Source of the DNA: Natrinema thermotolerans DSM 11552
GTDB taxonomy: Archaea; Halobacteriota; Halobacteria; Halobacteriales; Natrialbaceae
Assembly (NCBI GenBank): GCA_000337115.1
Contig: AOIR01000031.1
Span: forward strand, 1 to 64,000
Direction: 5' to 3'
Length of the DNA: 64,000 nt
A model generated the notes under the pieces. The model was not told the DNA's origin. It made no database searches and saw nothing but the letters and a program-made list of their open reading frames with translations. A program made the position numbers and the translations under genes. Shown here piece by piece: positions 42,183-51,101 of this stretch. The stretch's first letter is position 1, and every line of letters begins with the position of its first letter.

Positions 42183-43577
42183 TTATCCGAACGGCCCCAT
42201 GCCGCCCATCCCGCCGCCACCGCCACCGCCGCCCTGTTGCATCTGTTGCATCATGCGCTGCATCTCCTTCTCCGAGCCCATGCCCTGGAACTGCTTGATG
42301 GTGCGTTCCATCATCTTGTACTGCTGGAGCAGTTCCCGAACCTCTTCCTCGCTGGTGCCCGAGCCGCGGGCGATGCGCTGGATCTGGCTCGCACCGATGG
42401 CCTTCGGGTACTCCTTTTCGGCGTCGGTCATCGAGTCCATGATGACGCTGAAGGTCCGCATCCGCTCCTGGGTGACGTCCATCGCGTCGTCGGGGAGCTG
42501 GTCCTTGATCCCGCCGCCGAGCCCGGGGATCATGTCCATGACCTGATCGAGCGGCCCCATGTTGTTCATCGCCTCCATCTGCTTTTGCATGTCGTTCAAG
42601 GTGAACTGGCCCTGGAGCATGTCCTCGGGGTCCCAGTCGTCTTCCTCCATCTCGGTCTGCTCCATCGCGCGCTCGACGCGCTCGGCCAGCTGGGAGAGAT
42701 CGCCCATCCCGAGCAGCCGCGAGATGAAGCCGTCGGGCTCGAAGCGCTCGATGTCCTGGACCTCCTCGCCGGTCCCGAGGAAGGCGATCGAGGAGTCGGT
42801 CTGGTCGACGGCAGTCAGCGCACCGCCACCCTTCGCGGTCCCGTCGAGTTTCGTGATGACGACGCCGTCGATCCCGATCGACTCGTCGAACTGCTGGGCC
42901 TGCTCTTTGGCCCCCTGCCCGATCGCGGCGTCGAGGACGAGCAGGGAGGTGTCGGGTTCGACGACGCCCTCGATCTGCTCGATCTCGTCGATCAGGTCGT
43001 CCTCGAGCGCGTGGCGACCGGCCGTGTCCACGATGTGAACGTCGGCCTCGCTCGTCTCCTCGAGACCCTTGCGGGCGATTTCGACGGGATCTTCGCTGTC
43101 AGGGTTGCCGTAGAACTCGACCTCGGCGCGCTCGGCCATCTCCTCGGCCTGGTCGTACGCGCCGGGCCGGAAGGTGTCGGTCTGGATGACCGCCGGGCGC
43201 AGCCCCTTCGTGGAGAACCACCAGGCCATCTTCGCCGCGGAGGTCGTCTTCCCGGACCCCTGCAACCCCGCCAGCAGGATGGTCTGTTCCTCGAGGGGCA
43301 GTTCGGTCGAGTCGCCGATGAGGTCGACCAGTTCCTCGTAGACGATCCGGAGGACGAAGTCCCGCGCGGGGGTGCCGGCGGGTGGCTCTTCCTCGAGGGC
43401 GCGTTCCTTGATGCTGTCCGACAGCTCCATCACGAGCGAGACGTCGACGTCGGCGGAGAGCAGCGAGCGCTGGATCTCCTTGACGATCTCCTCGATGTCT
43501 TCCTCGCTGAGTCGCGACTTCCCGCGGAGCTTGTCGAGGGTGCCCCGCAGAGAACTCCCGAGATCGTCGAGTACCAT
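42183..43577 (-). CDS. srp54: signal recognition particle protein SRP54
   Basis: The 464-residue GTPase of the signal recognition particle binds 7S RNA and nascent signal peptides and docks on FtsY. The G-domain shows [18 protein letters not shown] (G1), [28 protein letters not shown] (G3) and [15 protein letters not shown] (G4). The C-terminal M-domain is methionine-rich ([22 protein letters not shown]) and ends in a poly-glycine GMGGMGPFG tail. A TATA-like CCTTTAAC lies 25-32 nt upstream. Its receptor gene ftsY is also in the window, at 59.8 kb. Confidence 0.95.
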   Translation of the reverse strand: MVLDDLGSSLRGTLDKLRGKSRLSEEDIEEIVKEIQRSLLSADVDVSLVMELSDSIKERALEEEPPAGTPARDFVLRIVYEELVDLIGDSTELPLEEQTILLAGLQGSGKTTSAAKMAWWFSTKGLRPAVIQTDTFRPGAYDQAEEMAERAEVEFYGNPDSEDPVEIARKGLEETSEADVHIVDTAGRHALEDDLIDEIEQIEGVVEPDTSLLVLDAAIGQGAKEQAQQFDESIGIDGVVITKLDGTAKGGGALTAVDQTDSSIAFLGTGEEVQDIERFEPDGFISRLLGMGDLSQLAERVERAMEQTEMEEDDWDPEDMLQGQFTLNDMQKQMEAMNNMGPLDQVMDMIPGLGGGIKDQLPDDAMDVTQERMRTFSVIMDSMTDAEKEYPKAIGASQIQRIARGSGTSEEEVRELLQQYKMMERTIKQFQGMGSEKEMQRMMQQMQQGGGGGGGGMGGMGPFG

Positions 43578-43601
43578 TTGCTGGGTGTACGAGGCGATAG
43601 C

Positions 43602-43609
43602 GTTAAAGG
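43602..43609 (-). promoter_or_regulatory. TATA box of srp54
   Basis: On the minus strand CCTTTAAC lies 25-32 nt before the srp54 ATG. Confidence 0.6.
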
Positions 43610-43700
43610 CTTTTTCTACGCGCGACGCGATCGTTCGGTCCGTCGAGCGAGTCGCTTCAGTCTCGTCCGGACCGGTCGATCGCGATCGACGTGACTGCCA

Positions 43701-44150
43701 TCAGTCACGGGCATCCCATGCTCGGTCGATCCGTTCCTCGACAGCGGCGAGAGCCGTTGCGATGACATCTAGCGGATGGACGGACGGCAGTTCGAGGTCG
43801 GCCGTCTCGGTTCCATCGGGCGGGCAGTGAAAGTGCAATCGCGGGTCGTGCGGGTTCGGATGTCGATCCCAGCGACACTCCCATCGATGGCCATCGGCTC
43901 CGGTCTCGACGTAATGGATCGTGAAATCGGCGGTCGTGAACCAGCGAATATCGAACCGGGCACCGTCGATCGACGGTGGAAACAGGTCACTATCGAGACG
44001 CGCCTCGAGTACCCGCGGTTCGGTGCTATCGGGATCGAACGCGGTCTCGGCGACGAGGAGGTCGTCCGCGAGGCGACGCTCGAGGAGTCGGAGCGTCCGA
44101 CGATCGGGCGGCCCCGGTGACGATGGCCCGCTCTCCCGTTCCGGGCCCAT
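43701..44150 (-). CDS. TumE-like toxin of a toxin-antitoxin pair
   Basis: A 149-residue protein whose second half (YVETGADGHRWECRWD then RHPNPHDPRLHFHCPPDG) carries the Trp/His/Pro-rich core that I associate with the TumE toxin family (formerly DUF6516). The partner winged-helix protein is encoded immediately upstream with no gap, as expected for an antitoxin-first operon. TumE toxins stop growth when free; their target is not established. Family assignment rests on memory of the motif, and activity here is inferred. Confidence 0.68.
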   Translation of the reverse strand: MGPERESGPSSPGPPDRRTLRLLERRLADDLLVAETAFDPDSTEPRVLEARLDSDLFPPSIDGARFDIRWFTTADFTIHYVETGADGHRWECRWDRHPNPHDPRLHFHCPPDGTETADLELPSVHPLDVIATALAAVEERIDRAWDARD

Positions 44151-44687
44151 CTATGCGGGAATGAGATGCCCGTCGTTTTGGGCTAGCCGTCGCGCGAGTT
44201 CGTAGAGGCGGATGTCCCGTTCGACGGCCTCCCAGTCACTGAGCCGTTCCATCAGTTCGTGGATTTCCTCGTGGTCGTCGCGCTCGAGCAGCGACACTGC
44301 GGACGGATCGTCGGCACCGAACTGATCGACGAACGCCTCGTGGCGGGCTTCCAGCTGGCGAACGCGATCGATGATCTCCTCGACGGTCAGCTCCCTCGCG
44401 ATCCGGCTGGCTTCCTGCCACTCGAGATAGCCGTCGTCGCGCTCGTACCGGGCCGGTTGGGCGTCGGTGTCGGCCCGGACGATTCCCATCTCCGCGAGCC
44501 GGTCGAGGTGTTTCTTCGCTGCGTTGGGCGAACAGTCCGCGGTCGACGCGATCTCGGGATACGGCGTCGGCTCCGTGACCCCGAGGGCGGTCTCGTAAAC
44601 CCGGCCGAACGTATCGGTCGTCTCGCGCCACCGCTGGCGGACGTCGTTGACGGCGTCGGAATCCGGTACCGGATCGAACTCGCTCAT
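44151..44687 (-). CDS. winged-helix antitoxin-type regulator
   Basis: A 178-residue protein. Residues about 45-95 form a winged helix (PYPEIASTADCSPNAAKKHL then MGIVRADTDAQPARYERDDG), followed by charged helices up to the end. It matches the haloarchaeal HTH proteins that sit before TumE-like genes. Two identical 12-nt repeats 20 bp apart lie upstream over the promoter, a good fit for autoregulation by dimer pairs. I use ATG 44687, because an upstream start would read through that operator. Confidence 0.75.
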   Translation of the reverse strand: MSEFDPVPDSDAVNDVRQRWRETTDTFGRVYETALGVTEPTPYPEIASTADCSPNAAKKHLDRLAEMGIVRADTDAQPARYERDDGYLEWQEASRIARELTVEEIIDRVRQLEARHEAFVDQFGADDPSAVSLLERDDHEEIHELMERLSDWEAVERDIRLYELARRLAQNDGHLIPA

Positions 44688-44706
44688 GGTCGTACCGACG
44701 TGATAC

Positions 44707-44743
44707 ACAGTAATATGTGTGCGGGTTCGCAAATATGTGTGCG
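44707..44743 (-). promoter_or_regulatory. promoter with tandem 12-nt operator
   Basis: AATATGTGTGCG occurs at 44712-44723 and 44732-44743, two helical turns apart. Between and beside them, ACACA/TGTGT forms a dyad. On the minus strand CATATTAC at about 44709-44716 serves as TATA box 22-29 nt before the ATG, so bound protein would block the basal factors. Confidence 0.6.
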
Positions 44744-44832
44744 ACCACGGCGGCGGTTGCCGTCTCGATCGGCGCACGACTCGCTCGAGCGGCGTCGATG
44801 CGTATTTCACGCGACCGCGACAAGAGCCGCCC

Positions 44833-45054
44833 ATGAGTTCCGACGCGGACGTCGATCCCGACGACTACGAGGCCCTCGCGGGCGATGACGTCACCATGCG
44901 ACAGAACGAACACGGCCTGCACATCGCGGACCACGAGGCGACTGGAATCTCGAGTCAGGGCCAGACTCCCGAGGAGGCGCTGGCGAACCTCGCGGCCGCT
45001 GTCGAGACCCATCGCGAGGCCGAGTCGGACGAGACCGGCGACGACTGGCTCTGA
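44833..45054 (+). CDS. orphan HicB-like protein
   Basis: A 73-residue protein. VTMRQNEHGLHIADHEATGI and SQGQTPEEALANLAAAVETH match the partly degraded RNase H-like fold of HicB antitoxins, including the TPEEALANL helix. No HicA toxin gene lies on either side. It is divergent from the TumE-type pair, 146 nt away from its antitoxin start. It may serve as a stand-alone regulator or be a relic. Its TATA region would overlap the same intergenic operator. Confidence 0.68.
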   Translation: MSSDADVDPDDYEALAGDDVTMRQNEHGLHIADHEATGISSQGQTPEEALANLAAAVETHREAESDETGDDWL

Positions 45055-45138
45055 GCGACGAGCGACGCGGACCGGCTCGCGACCCGCGTTCGCATAGCAG
45101 GCGCTCGTTTTAGGCGGCCGTCCGTGGTCGGAGGGGGT

Positions 45139-46593
45139 ATGGAGGCGTACGACATCGTCGTGCTGGGCGGCGGCTCGGGCAGTCAGGTCGCGACCGCGGC
45201 GGCCGAGCGGGGCCTCGAGACCGCAGTCGTCGAACCCGGCCCGCTGGGCGGCGCGTGTATCACCCGCGGGTGCGTTCCCTCGAAGGCGCTCATCCACCGC
45301 GCGGACGTGATCGAGGACGTCCGCGGGGCCGAGGCGTTCGGTATCGATGCGGGGGTACACGGCGTCGACTACGACGGCATTACGGACGCGATTCACGACA
45401 CCGTCTACGCGAAGGCTGACAACCAGACCTCGAGCATGCGGGAGGCGGCGAACGTGACGCGCTACCGTGGCGAGGGACGGTTCGTCGACGACCGGACGAT
45501 AGCGGTCGACCCCGACGACGGAAGTGGAACCGCGGAGATAACGGGCGAGACGGTCGTCATCGCCGTCGGCGGTCAACCGATGGTCCCGCCGATCGACGGC
45601 CTCGAGGACGTCGATTTCCTCACCAGCGACGACGCGCTGTTCCTCGACGAGCGGCCGGACGAACTCGTGATCGTCGGCGGCGGCTACATCGGGGCCGAAC
45701 TGGGCTATTTCTTCGGCGCGCTCGGAACCGACGTCTCGCTCGTCGGCCGGAGCGATCGATTGGTGCCCCGCGAGGACGACGCCGTCAGCGCGGTCGTGAC
45801 CGACTCGCTCGCGGACTACTGTGACGTCTACACCGGCTCCGAGGCGGCCGAAGTGGAGCCGGCCGACGAGAGGCAAGGCGGGGAGGGGATCGTCGTTACC
45901 GCGGAGCCGAGCGACGACGGGAACGACGGCAACGAGGCGGTCGAACTCGCCGCCGACGATCTCCTGCTCGCGACCGGTCGCCGGCCCAACACCGACGCGC
46001 TCGGCCTCGAGGCGACGGGTGTCGAGACCGACGACGAGGGGTATATCGAGACCGACAGCCGCCTCGAGACGGCCGTGGACGGCGTCTGGGCGCTGGGCGA
46101 CGTGATCGGCCGGCAGCCGTACAAGCACGCGGCCGACTACGAGGCGCGGCTCGTCATGGCGAACGTCTTCGACGACGCGAACCGGACGGTCGACTACGAG
46201 GTGATGCCCCACGCGATCTTCACGGAGCCGCGGGTCGCGAGCGTCGGGCGAACGGAGGGCGACCTCGAGGACGCCAGCCGGGAGTACGAGGTCGTGACGG
46301 TTCCCTACGACGCCGCGCCGCTGGGACTGATCCTCGAGGCCGACGACGGGTTCGTGAAGGTCCTCGCCGGACCGGACGGCGAGATCCTGGGCTGTCACAT
46401 CGTCGGGCCACAGGCCCCGACGTTGCTACACGAGGTCGTCGTCGCGATGGACGGCGGCGGCACCGTCGATGACGTCGCCGGGCCGGTTCACGTCCACCCC
46501 GCGCTGAACGAGGTCGTCCACGCGGCGTTCGACGAACTCTCATCGCGGGCGTACTCCACGGCCCCGGACTGGCGGGATGTCGGCGACGGGTAA
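45139..46593 (+). CDS. class I pyridine nucleotide-disulfide oxidoreductase
   Basis: A 484-residue flavoenzyme. IVVLGGGSGSQVATAAAERG binds FAD, GGACITRGCVPSKALIHRA carries the redox-active C-x4-C, VIVGGGYIGAELGYFFGALG binds NAD(P)H, and HVHPALNEVVHAAF holds the C-terminal catalytic His-Glu pair. The C-terminus lacks the extra CC of mercuric reductase, so I favour bis-gamma-glutamylcystine reductase, as described for Halobacterium, or a dihydrolipoamide dehydrogenase paralogue. The gamma-glutamylcysteine ligase gene in the same window supports the first option. It is a single gene. Confidence 0.82.
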   Translation: MEAYDIVVLGGGSGSQVATAAAERGLETAVVEPGPLGGACITRGCVPSKALIHRADVIEDVRGAEAFGIDAGVHGVDYDGITDAIHDTVYAKADNQTSSMREAANVTRYRGEGRFVDDRTIAVDPDDGSGTAEITGETVVIAVGGQPMVPPIDGLEDVDFLTSDDALFLDERPDELVIVGGGYIGAELGYFFGALGTDVSLVGRSDRLVPREDDAVSAVVTDSLADYCDVYTGSEAAEVEPADERQGGEGIVVTAEPSDDGNDGNEAVELAADDLLLATGRRPNTDALGLEATGVETDDEGYIETDSRLETAVDGVWALGDVIGRQPYKHAADYEARLVMANVFDDANRTVDYEVMPHAIFTEPRVASVGRTEGDLEDASREYEVVTVPYDAAPLGLILEADDGFVKVLAGPDGEILGCHIVGPQAPTLLHEVVVAMDGGGTVDDVAGPVHVHPALNEVVHAAFDELSSRAYSTAPDWRDVGDG

Positions 46594-46620
46594 GGGCCCT
46601 CGAGGATCCCGCCCGTGGTG

Positions 46621-46628
46621 AGGCTTAA
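46621..46628 (+). promoter_or_regulatory. TATA box of the Bat-type regulator
   Basis: GCTTAACA lies 25-32 nt before the ATG at 46653. Confidence 0.5.
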
Positions 46629-46652
46629 CAGTCGAGAGCGCCAAGGGTCACT

Positions 46653-47330
46653 ATGACTTCGATCGCCGAGTTCACCCTCGCGCCGGCGGACTTTCCACTC
46701 GGGCGAGTCTTCGAGGACAGACCCGAGGTGACGCTGGATCTCGACCGCGTCGTCCCGAGCGGTGACACGGTCATGCCGTACTTCTGGGTACAAGATCCCG
46801 ACGAGGAACTGGCGGCAATCTTGGATATCTTCGAGGGGTTGCCGGAGCTTCGCTCGGCGGTTCTCATGGAGGACCTGGGTGACCGGGGCCTCTATCGCGC
46901 CGAGTGGAAGCCGGAGTACATGGGGATCATGCGAGCGATCGCGGAAACCGGCGTCACGGTCGTCTCGGCGACCGGGACCAGAACGGGCTGGGTGTTCGAA
47001 CTCCGTGCGGGGTCCGTCGATCGGTTCTCGGTGTTCCAGCAGTACTGTGCGGACCACGACATCGAGGTGACGCTCACGCGACTCAATCGCCTCTCGGAGA
47101 TGACGGCCGGAGCCGAGTACGGCCTCACGCCGGAACAGCGCGAGGCGCTGTTGCTGGCCTACAATCAGGGGTACTACAGCGATACGCGTGAGACCGATCA
47201 GGCGACGCTCGCCTCCCAGCTCGGCATCTCGAGACAGGCGTTTTCGTCCCGACTCAGGCGGGGGTATCGGAACCTCATCGAGGGAACGATCGTCGGGGAC
47301 CCACAGAGCAGCGACCAGCCGTATAAATAG
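46653..47330 (+). CDS. Bat-type HTH-10 transcriptional regulator
   Basis: A 225-residue haloarchaeal activator of the bacterio-opsin activator family. The C-terminal HTH_10 domain is clear: YGLTPEQREALLLAYNQGYY, then ATLASQLGISRQAFSSRLRRGYRNL. The N-terminal part (residues about 1-150) is the GAF-like/Bat-associated fold without recognisable ligand residues. Such proteins respond to light, oxygen or redox cues, and the sensor input here is not obvious. The HalOD1-domain gene follows 52 nt later and may be co-regulated. Confidence 0.85.
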   Translation: MTSIAEFTLAPADFPLGRVFEDRPEVTLDLDRVVPSGDTVMPYFWVQDPDEELAAILDIFEGLPELRSAVLMEDLGDRGLYRAEWKPEYMGIMRAIAETGVTVVSATGTRTGWVFELRAGSVDRFSVFQQYCADHDIEVTLTRLNRLSEMTAGAEYGLTPEQREALLLAYNQGYYSDTRETDQATLASQLGISRQAFSSRLRRGYRNLIEGTIVGDPQSSDQPYK

Positions 47331-47382
47331 ACTACATAGGTAAGACGGTGACTCACCAGTCCACCCGGAGTATCCCCACGTG

Positions 47383-47724
47383 ATGGAAACGAGCGACCAG
47401 CGGCGGGGGGAAACGGCCACGGTGTACGAGCTTGCGGACGACGAGTCGATCAGTACGGGGGTCGTGACGGCGGTTGCGACCGCTTCGGACGCCGAGATGG
47501 TTCCGACCGGCGGTACCGCCGGTGGAACGACGGCGCTCGACCCGCTGTACACTGCCGTCGACCCGGAAGCACTCGACGCACTGTTCGGAAGCGACGGCTT
47601 CGGAACGGCCGGAACACCCGATCGAGTGACGTTTACCTACCACGGATACGAGATCACGATCACCGGTGACCGACGGATCGGCCTCGAGCGACTCGAGCGA
47701 GCGGCCGGCGAACCGGCCGAGTAA
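47383..47724 (+). CDS. HalOD1-type output domain protein
   Basis: A 113-residue protein, start MMETS or METS at the adjacent GTG/ATG pair. STGVVTAVATASDAEM near residue 25 and LDPLYTAVDPEALDALFG near 52 match the haloarchaeal HalOD1 output domain, and VTFTYHGYEITITGDRRIGL gives the closing strands. HalOD1 domains occur alone or attached to signalling proteins. This one follows the Bat-type regulator, so a signalling role is likely but unproven. A GTATAAATAG string in the end of that gene may be its own promoter. Confidence 0.75.
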   Translation: METSDQRRGETATVYELADDESISTGVVTAVATASDAEMVPTGGTAGGTTALDPLYTAVDPEALDALFGSDGFGTAGTPDRVTFTYHGYEITITGDRRIGLERLERAAGEPAE

Positions 47725-47740
47725 CAGATGGACGGCGAGG

Positions 47741-48544
47741 TCACTCGGTCGAAACCGGTCCGCTCTCGGTCTCGCCGTCGTTGGCCAGCCACTCCGTGAG
47801 GCTTCCTTCGTAGAACATGACGTCCTCGTAGCCCAACGCTGTGAGGACGACGTAGGTGTGACTGATCCGGCGGGCCGTGTTACAGTAGAGGACGATCTCG
47901 CGATCGGGCGTGATCCCGTGATCGGCGAGCAGTGCGTCGAGTTCGTCTTCGGGTTTCAGTCGCCGCGTCTCGTCGTCGATGACGTCGCGCCAGTCGAACC
48001 GCACGGCACCCGGCAGACGGGTCTCCTCGAACTCGTCGCGCTCGCGGGTATCGACGAAGAGGGCGTCGCGCTCGAGGGCCGCTTCGACGGCGTCGTAGCC
48101 GACCAGCGGGCTCTCCGCGGGCTCGAGCGGGTCGGCCTCGTAGTCGACCGGGTCGATCTCGGGGGTATCGCTCGTCGTCTCGTAGGCCTGGTTCCAGGCG
48201 CTGTAGTCGCCGTCGAGCAGGCGGACGTCGTCGTGGCCGTACTCGAGGGCGGTGAGGACAAAGCGGGCCGCGAAGACGCCGTGGGTATCGTCGTAGGCGA
48301 CGATGGTGTCCTCGGGCGAGATCCCGGCGTCGCCGAGCAGGGTCGCGAAGGCGTCCGCACCGGGTAGGGTCCCGCGGTCGACGTCGCTCTCGTCGCGGTA
48401 GCTGTCGAACGGGACGTTCACCGCGCCGGGAACGTGTCCGATCCCATCGAACTCCCAGGCGTCCCTGACGTCGACGACGCGGACGGCGGGATCGTCGAGA
48501 CGCGATGCGAGCCAGTCGGGGGAGACGACGACGGATTCGTCCAT
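47741..48544 (-). CDS. two-domain sulfurtransferase (rhodanese)
   Basis: A 267-residue thiosulfate/3-mercaptopyruvate sulfurtransferase with tandem rhodanese domains. The first lacks the catalytic cysteine. The second holds it in IVLYCNTARRISH (CNTARR) near residue 225. I use ATG 48544 because MDESVVVSPDWLASRL opens the first domain. It diverges from a second sulfurtransferase at 48824, with a shared promoter region containing CTATAAATA at about 48650. Active-loop sequence differs between the two enzymes, so their substrates may differ. Confidence 0.85.
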   Translation of the reverse strand: MDESVVVSPDWLASRLDDPAVRVVDVRDAWEFDGIGHVPGAVNVPFDSYRDESDVDRGTLPGADAFATLLGDAGISPEDTIVAYDDTHGVFAARFVLTALEYGHDDVRLLDGDYSAWNQAYETTSDTPEIDPVDYEADPLEPAESPLVGYDAVEAALERDALFVDTRERDEFEETRLPGAVRFDWRDVIDDETRRLKPEDELDALLADHGITPDREIVLYCNTARRISHTYVVLTALGYEDVMFYEGSLTEWLANDGETESGPVSTE

Positions 48545-48649
48545 TGGGCCGGCATAGGAAGCCAAGCCCCGAGTACGCACCGGTTTCGGGGCGAGCGGCG
48601 GATACCGGGACAGTGGCAACTCTTGCCCCTGTTTGCCGAAGGAGCCAGC

Positions 48650-48658
48650 CTATAAATA
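48650..48658. promoter_or_regulatory. shared TATA-like element between the sulfurtransferase genes
   Basis: CTATAAATA reads TATTTATAG on the minus strand. It lies about 105 nt from the minus-strand start. The plus-strand gene has its own GGTTAAGA about 40 nt upstream. Confidence 0.35.
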
Positions 48659-48823
48659 CGGGTATCTATCGAGAGCGGCGTCTGACCGCCGAACGCGTCG
48701 CTCTTCCCGAGCGCGAGCCGAATCACGGCGAAAAGACGCGGCAAAAGTTTCCCCCACGGTCGACCGGTGTCCGAATTGACCGGTTAAGAAGTCCCTTTGT
48801 GTGTCGCCATCGTAGGACCGTCC

Positions 48824-49681
48824 ATGGCAGACGACTACGCCAAAGACGTACTCGTTTCGGCTGACTGGGTCGAGGACCGACTCGACCAGTTTCAGGACGA
48901 CGACTCCGACCTCCGACTCGTCGAAGTCGACGTCGACACGGAAGCCTACGAGGAAGAACACGCACCCGGCGCGATCGGGTTCAACTGGGAGACCCAGCTT
49001 CAGGACCAGACCCAGCGGGACATCCTCGACAAAGAGGACTTCGAGGCCCTGCTCGGCGACCACGGCATCAGCGAGGACGACACCGTCGTCCTCTACGGCG
49101 ACAACTCCAACTGGTTCGCCGCCTACGCCTACTGGCAGTTCAAGTACTACGGCCACGACGACGCGAAACTCCTCGACGGCGGCCGCGAATACTGGCTCGA
49201 GAACGACTACCCGACTACCGACGAAGAGCCCGACTTCTCCGAAACCGAGTACGACGCCGCCGGCCCGCGCGAGAGCATCCGCGCCTACCGCGACGACGTC
49301 GAGAAGGCGATCGAGCGCGGCGTGCCGCTTGTCGACGTTCGCTCGCCCGAGGAGTACTCCGGCGAGGTCCTCGCGCCCCCGGGACTCCAGGAGACCGCCC
49401 AGCGCGGCGGCCACATCCCCGGCGCGAAGAACATCTCGTGGGCCGCCGTGACCAACGACGACGGCACCTTCAAAGCCCCCGACGAACTCGAGGACCTCTA
49501 CGCCGAGGAGGACATCGACGGCGACGAAACGACCGTCGCCTACTGCCGGATCGGCGAGCGCTCGTCGGTCGCCTGGTTCGCCCTGCACGAACTGCTGGGC
49601 TACGAGGACACCGTCAACTACGACGGCTCCTGGACCGAGTGGGGCAACCTCGTCAACGCGCCGATCGAGAAGGGCAACTAA
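48824..49681 (+). CDS. two-domain sulfurtransferase (rhodanese)
   Basis: A 285-residue tandem-rhodanese protein. The active-site loop of the second domain is VAYCRIGERSSVAW near residue 235 (CRIGERSS), typical of archaeal thiosulfate sulfurtransferases. The first domain has no cysteine at the equivalent place. It starts MADDYAKDVLVSADWVEDRL; an upstream in-frame ATG adds nine unconvincing residues. Haloarchaea usually have this pair, and it moves sulfane sulfur for biosynthesis or detoxification. The siroheme reductase at 57 kb could feed the same sulfur metabolism. Confidence 0.87.
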   Translation: MADDYAKDVLVSADWVEDRLDQFQDDDSDLRLVEVDVDTEAYEEEHAPGAIGFNWETQLQDQTQRDILDKEDFEALLGDHGISEDDTVVLYGDNSNWFAAYAYWQFKYYGHDDAKLLDGGREYWLENDYPTTDEEPDFSETEYDAAGPRESIRAYRDDVEKAIERGVPLVDVRSPEEYSGEVLAPPGLQETAQRGGHIPGAKNISWAAVTNDDGTFKAPDELEDLYAEEDIDGDETTVAYCRIGERSSVAWFALHELLGYEDTVNYDGSWTEWGNLVNAPIEKGN

Positions 49682-49872
49682 CGCGGTCCTTCGCCCGTCC
49701 GACGCGGGGCGTGACCGTCGCGATCGTCCCGTCGTCGTTTCGTTCCCTGCTTCCGATCGATCAGCGGAGCGTCCCGCCGGAGACGCGATCACTCCCGACG
49801 CGGTCCTTGATCGGGGCCGACCGATCGCCCGGACCGGAACCGATATTACGAACCGATTAATTATCCGAAACG

Positions 49873-50085
49873 ATGAGCGACGGCGAAGACTCGTGGCTCG
49901 CGAGCCGCGAGACGACGAACCGACTGCTCGGGTTCGCGATCGTCGTCCTCGCCGCGGGCTTCGTCAGCGTCGGCGACATCGGCCCCGCGGCGATACGGGT
50001 CGTCGCGGAGAGCCTGCTGATCCTGATACTCGTCGCGGCGATCGTCCTGTTTCTCGGGTGGTTGCTCCGTACCGACGGCGAGTAA
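49873..50085 (+). CDS. small two-span membrane protein
   Basis: A 70-residue protein starting MSDGEDSWLASRETTNRLLG, with helices at about residues 18-36 and 43-62 and a short acidic tail. Charge placement puts both ends in the cytoplasm. It belongs to the small uncharacterised haloarchaeal membrane proteins. An ATTAATTA string directly upstream may be its TATA box. It lies 68 nt before the rubrerythrin-like gene, on the same strand. Confidence 0.68.
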   Translation: MSDGEDSWLASRETTNRLLGFAIVVLAAGFVSVGDIGPAAIRVVAESLLILILVAAIVLFLGWLLRTDGE

Positions 50086-50153
50086 TCGTCGGGTGGGCTC
50101 GCATGCCCCCTCGTGACGATAGGCCTAACACTCGGCTGCCCGAATGCCCGCCT

Positions 50154-50789
50154 ATGACCGATCCGGACGCATTCGTCGAGACCGTCAACGACGACAACCA
50201 GACCGCGCTCTCGCGACTCGGCTCCTCGAAGTCGCTCTATGCCGACACCGGCGGCGAGATCGACACCGAGCCCGTCCTCGAGGCGACGGCGGACGCCGAG
50301 TACGCCGCCTGGCAGACCTTCCTCGAGTGGGCCGACGACGAGGCCGACGACGAAGCGCGCGCGGCCTTCGAGCAAACGGCCGACGAGGAGCAAGACCACT
50401 ACGAGACCGTCGACGGGAAACTCGACGCCGACGACTACGAACCGACCGAGACGCCCCAGCTCCACGAGTACCTCCGCGACCGCGAGGACACCGTCGAACG
50501 AGTCGGCGCGCTCGTCGGCCGCATCCTCGCGAGCCAGCGCTCGAAGGACCAAGTCGTCGGCTACTTCGTCGGCGACGCCGACCCCCAGACGGCCAGCCTG
50601 TTCCGCGGCTTCGGCGAGGATCTGGACGACCAGCTCGAGCGCGCGAAAGACCTCCTCGGCGACGTTTGCGAGAGCGACGACGACTGGGAGCGCGCTCAGG
50701 AGGCCGCAAGCGGCGCGATTCAGGCCGCCTACGACGAGTACGTCGAGACGCTCGAGGGAATGGGCGCGAACCCGAAGCCGGTCTGTTAG
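50154..50789 (+). CDS. rubrerythrin-like ferritin-fold protein
   Basis: A 211-residue helical acidic protein. TADAEYAAWQTFLEWADDEADD and FEQTADEEQDHYETVDGKL look like ferritin-fold helices with the E-x2-H type iron ligands (EEQDHY), and the C-terminal helices end GMGANPKPVC. This is a haloarchaeal rubrerythrin/ferritin-like family without the rubredoxin domain. If the di-iron site is intact it could detoxify peroxide, but only part of the ligand set is certain. I use ATG 50154, which opens the acidic domain. Confidence 0.72.
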   Translation: MTDPDAFVETVNDDNQTALSRLGSSKSLYADTGGEIDTEPVLEATADAEYAAWQTFLEWADDEADDEARAAFEQTADEEQDHYETVDGKLDADDYEPTETPQLHEYLRDREDTVERVGALVGRILASQRSKDQVVGYFVGDADPQTASLFRGFGEDLDDQLERAKDLLGDVCESDDDWERAQEAASGAIQAAYDEYVETLEGMGANPKPVC

Positions 50790-51101
50790 CGGGTTCCGCC
50801 GAACTGGAAAGCCGCCATGCGGTGGCGCGCGCTGGGGCGCGGTGAGTCGTCGACGAACCGCGGCCCGATTCCGTGCGAGGGATGAGCGAGCGGTGCGAGG
50901 CCGACCGTGAGGGAGGCCTCGAAAGCGAACGGTGACCAACGGGAGCCGTGAGCAGCGAGCGAATCGGTTGGGGAGGGTGTGGTCACTCCGTGTTGCCACG
51001 ATAGCAGAACACGTCACGTTATCCGACCCGATCGACGGCCGTCCGAACGATCATCAAAAAACGGTATTTTACGAGCCGCAAGAAGCCGATCGCCGGAATC
51101 G

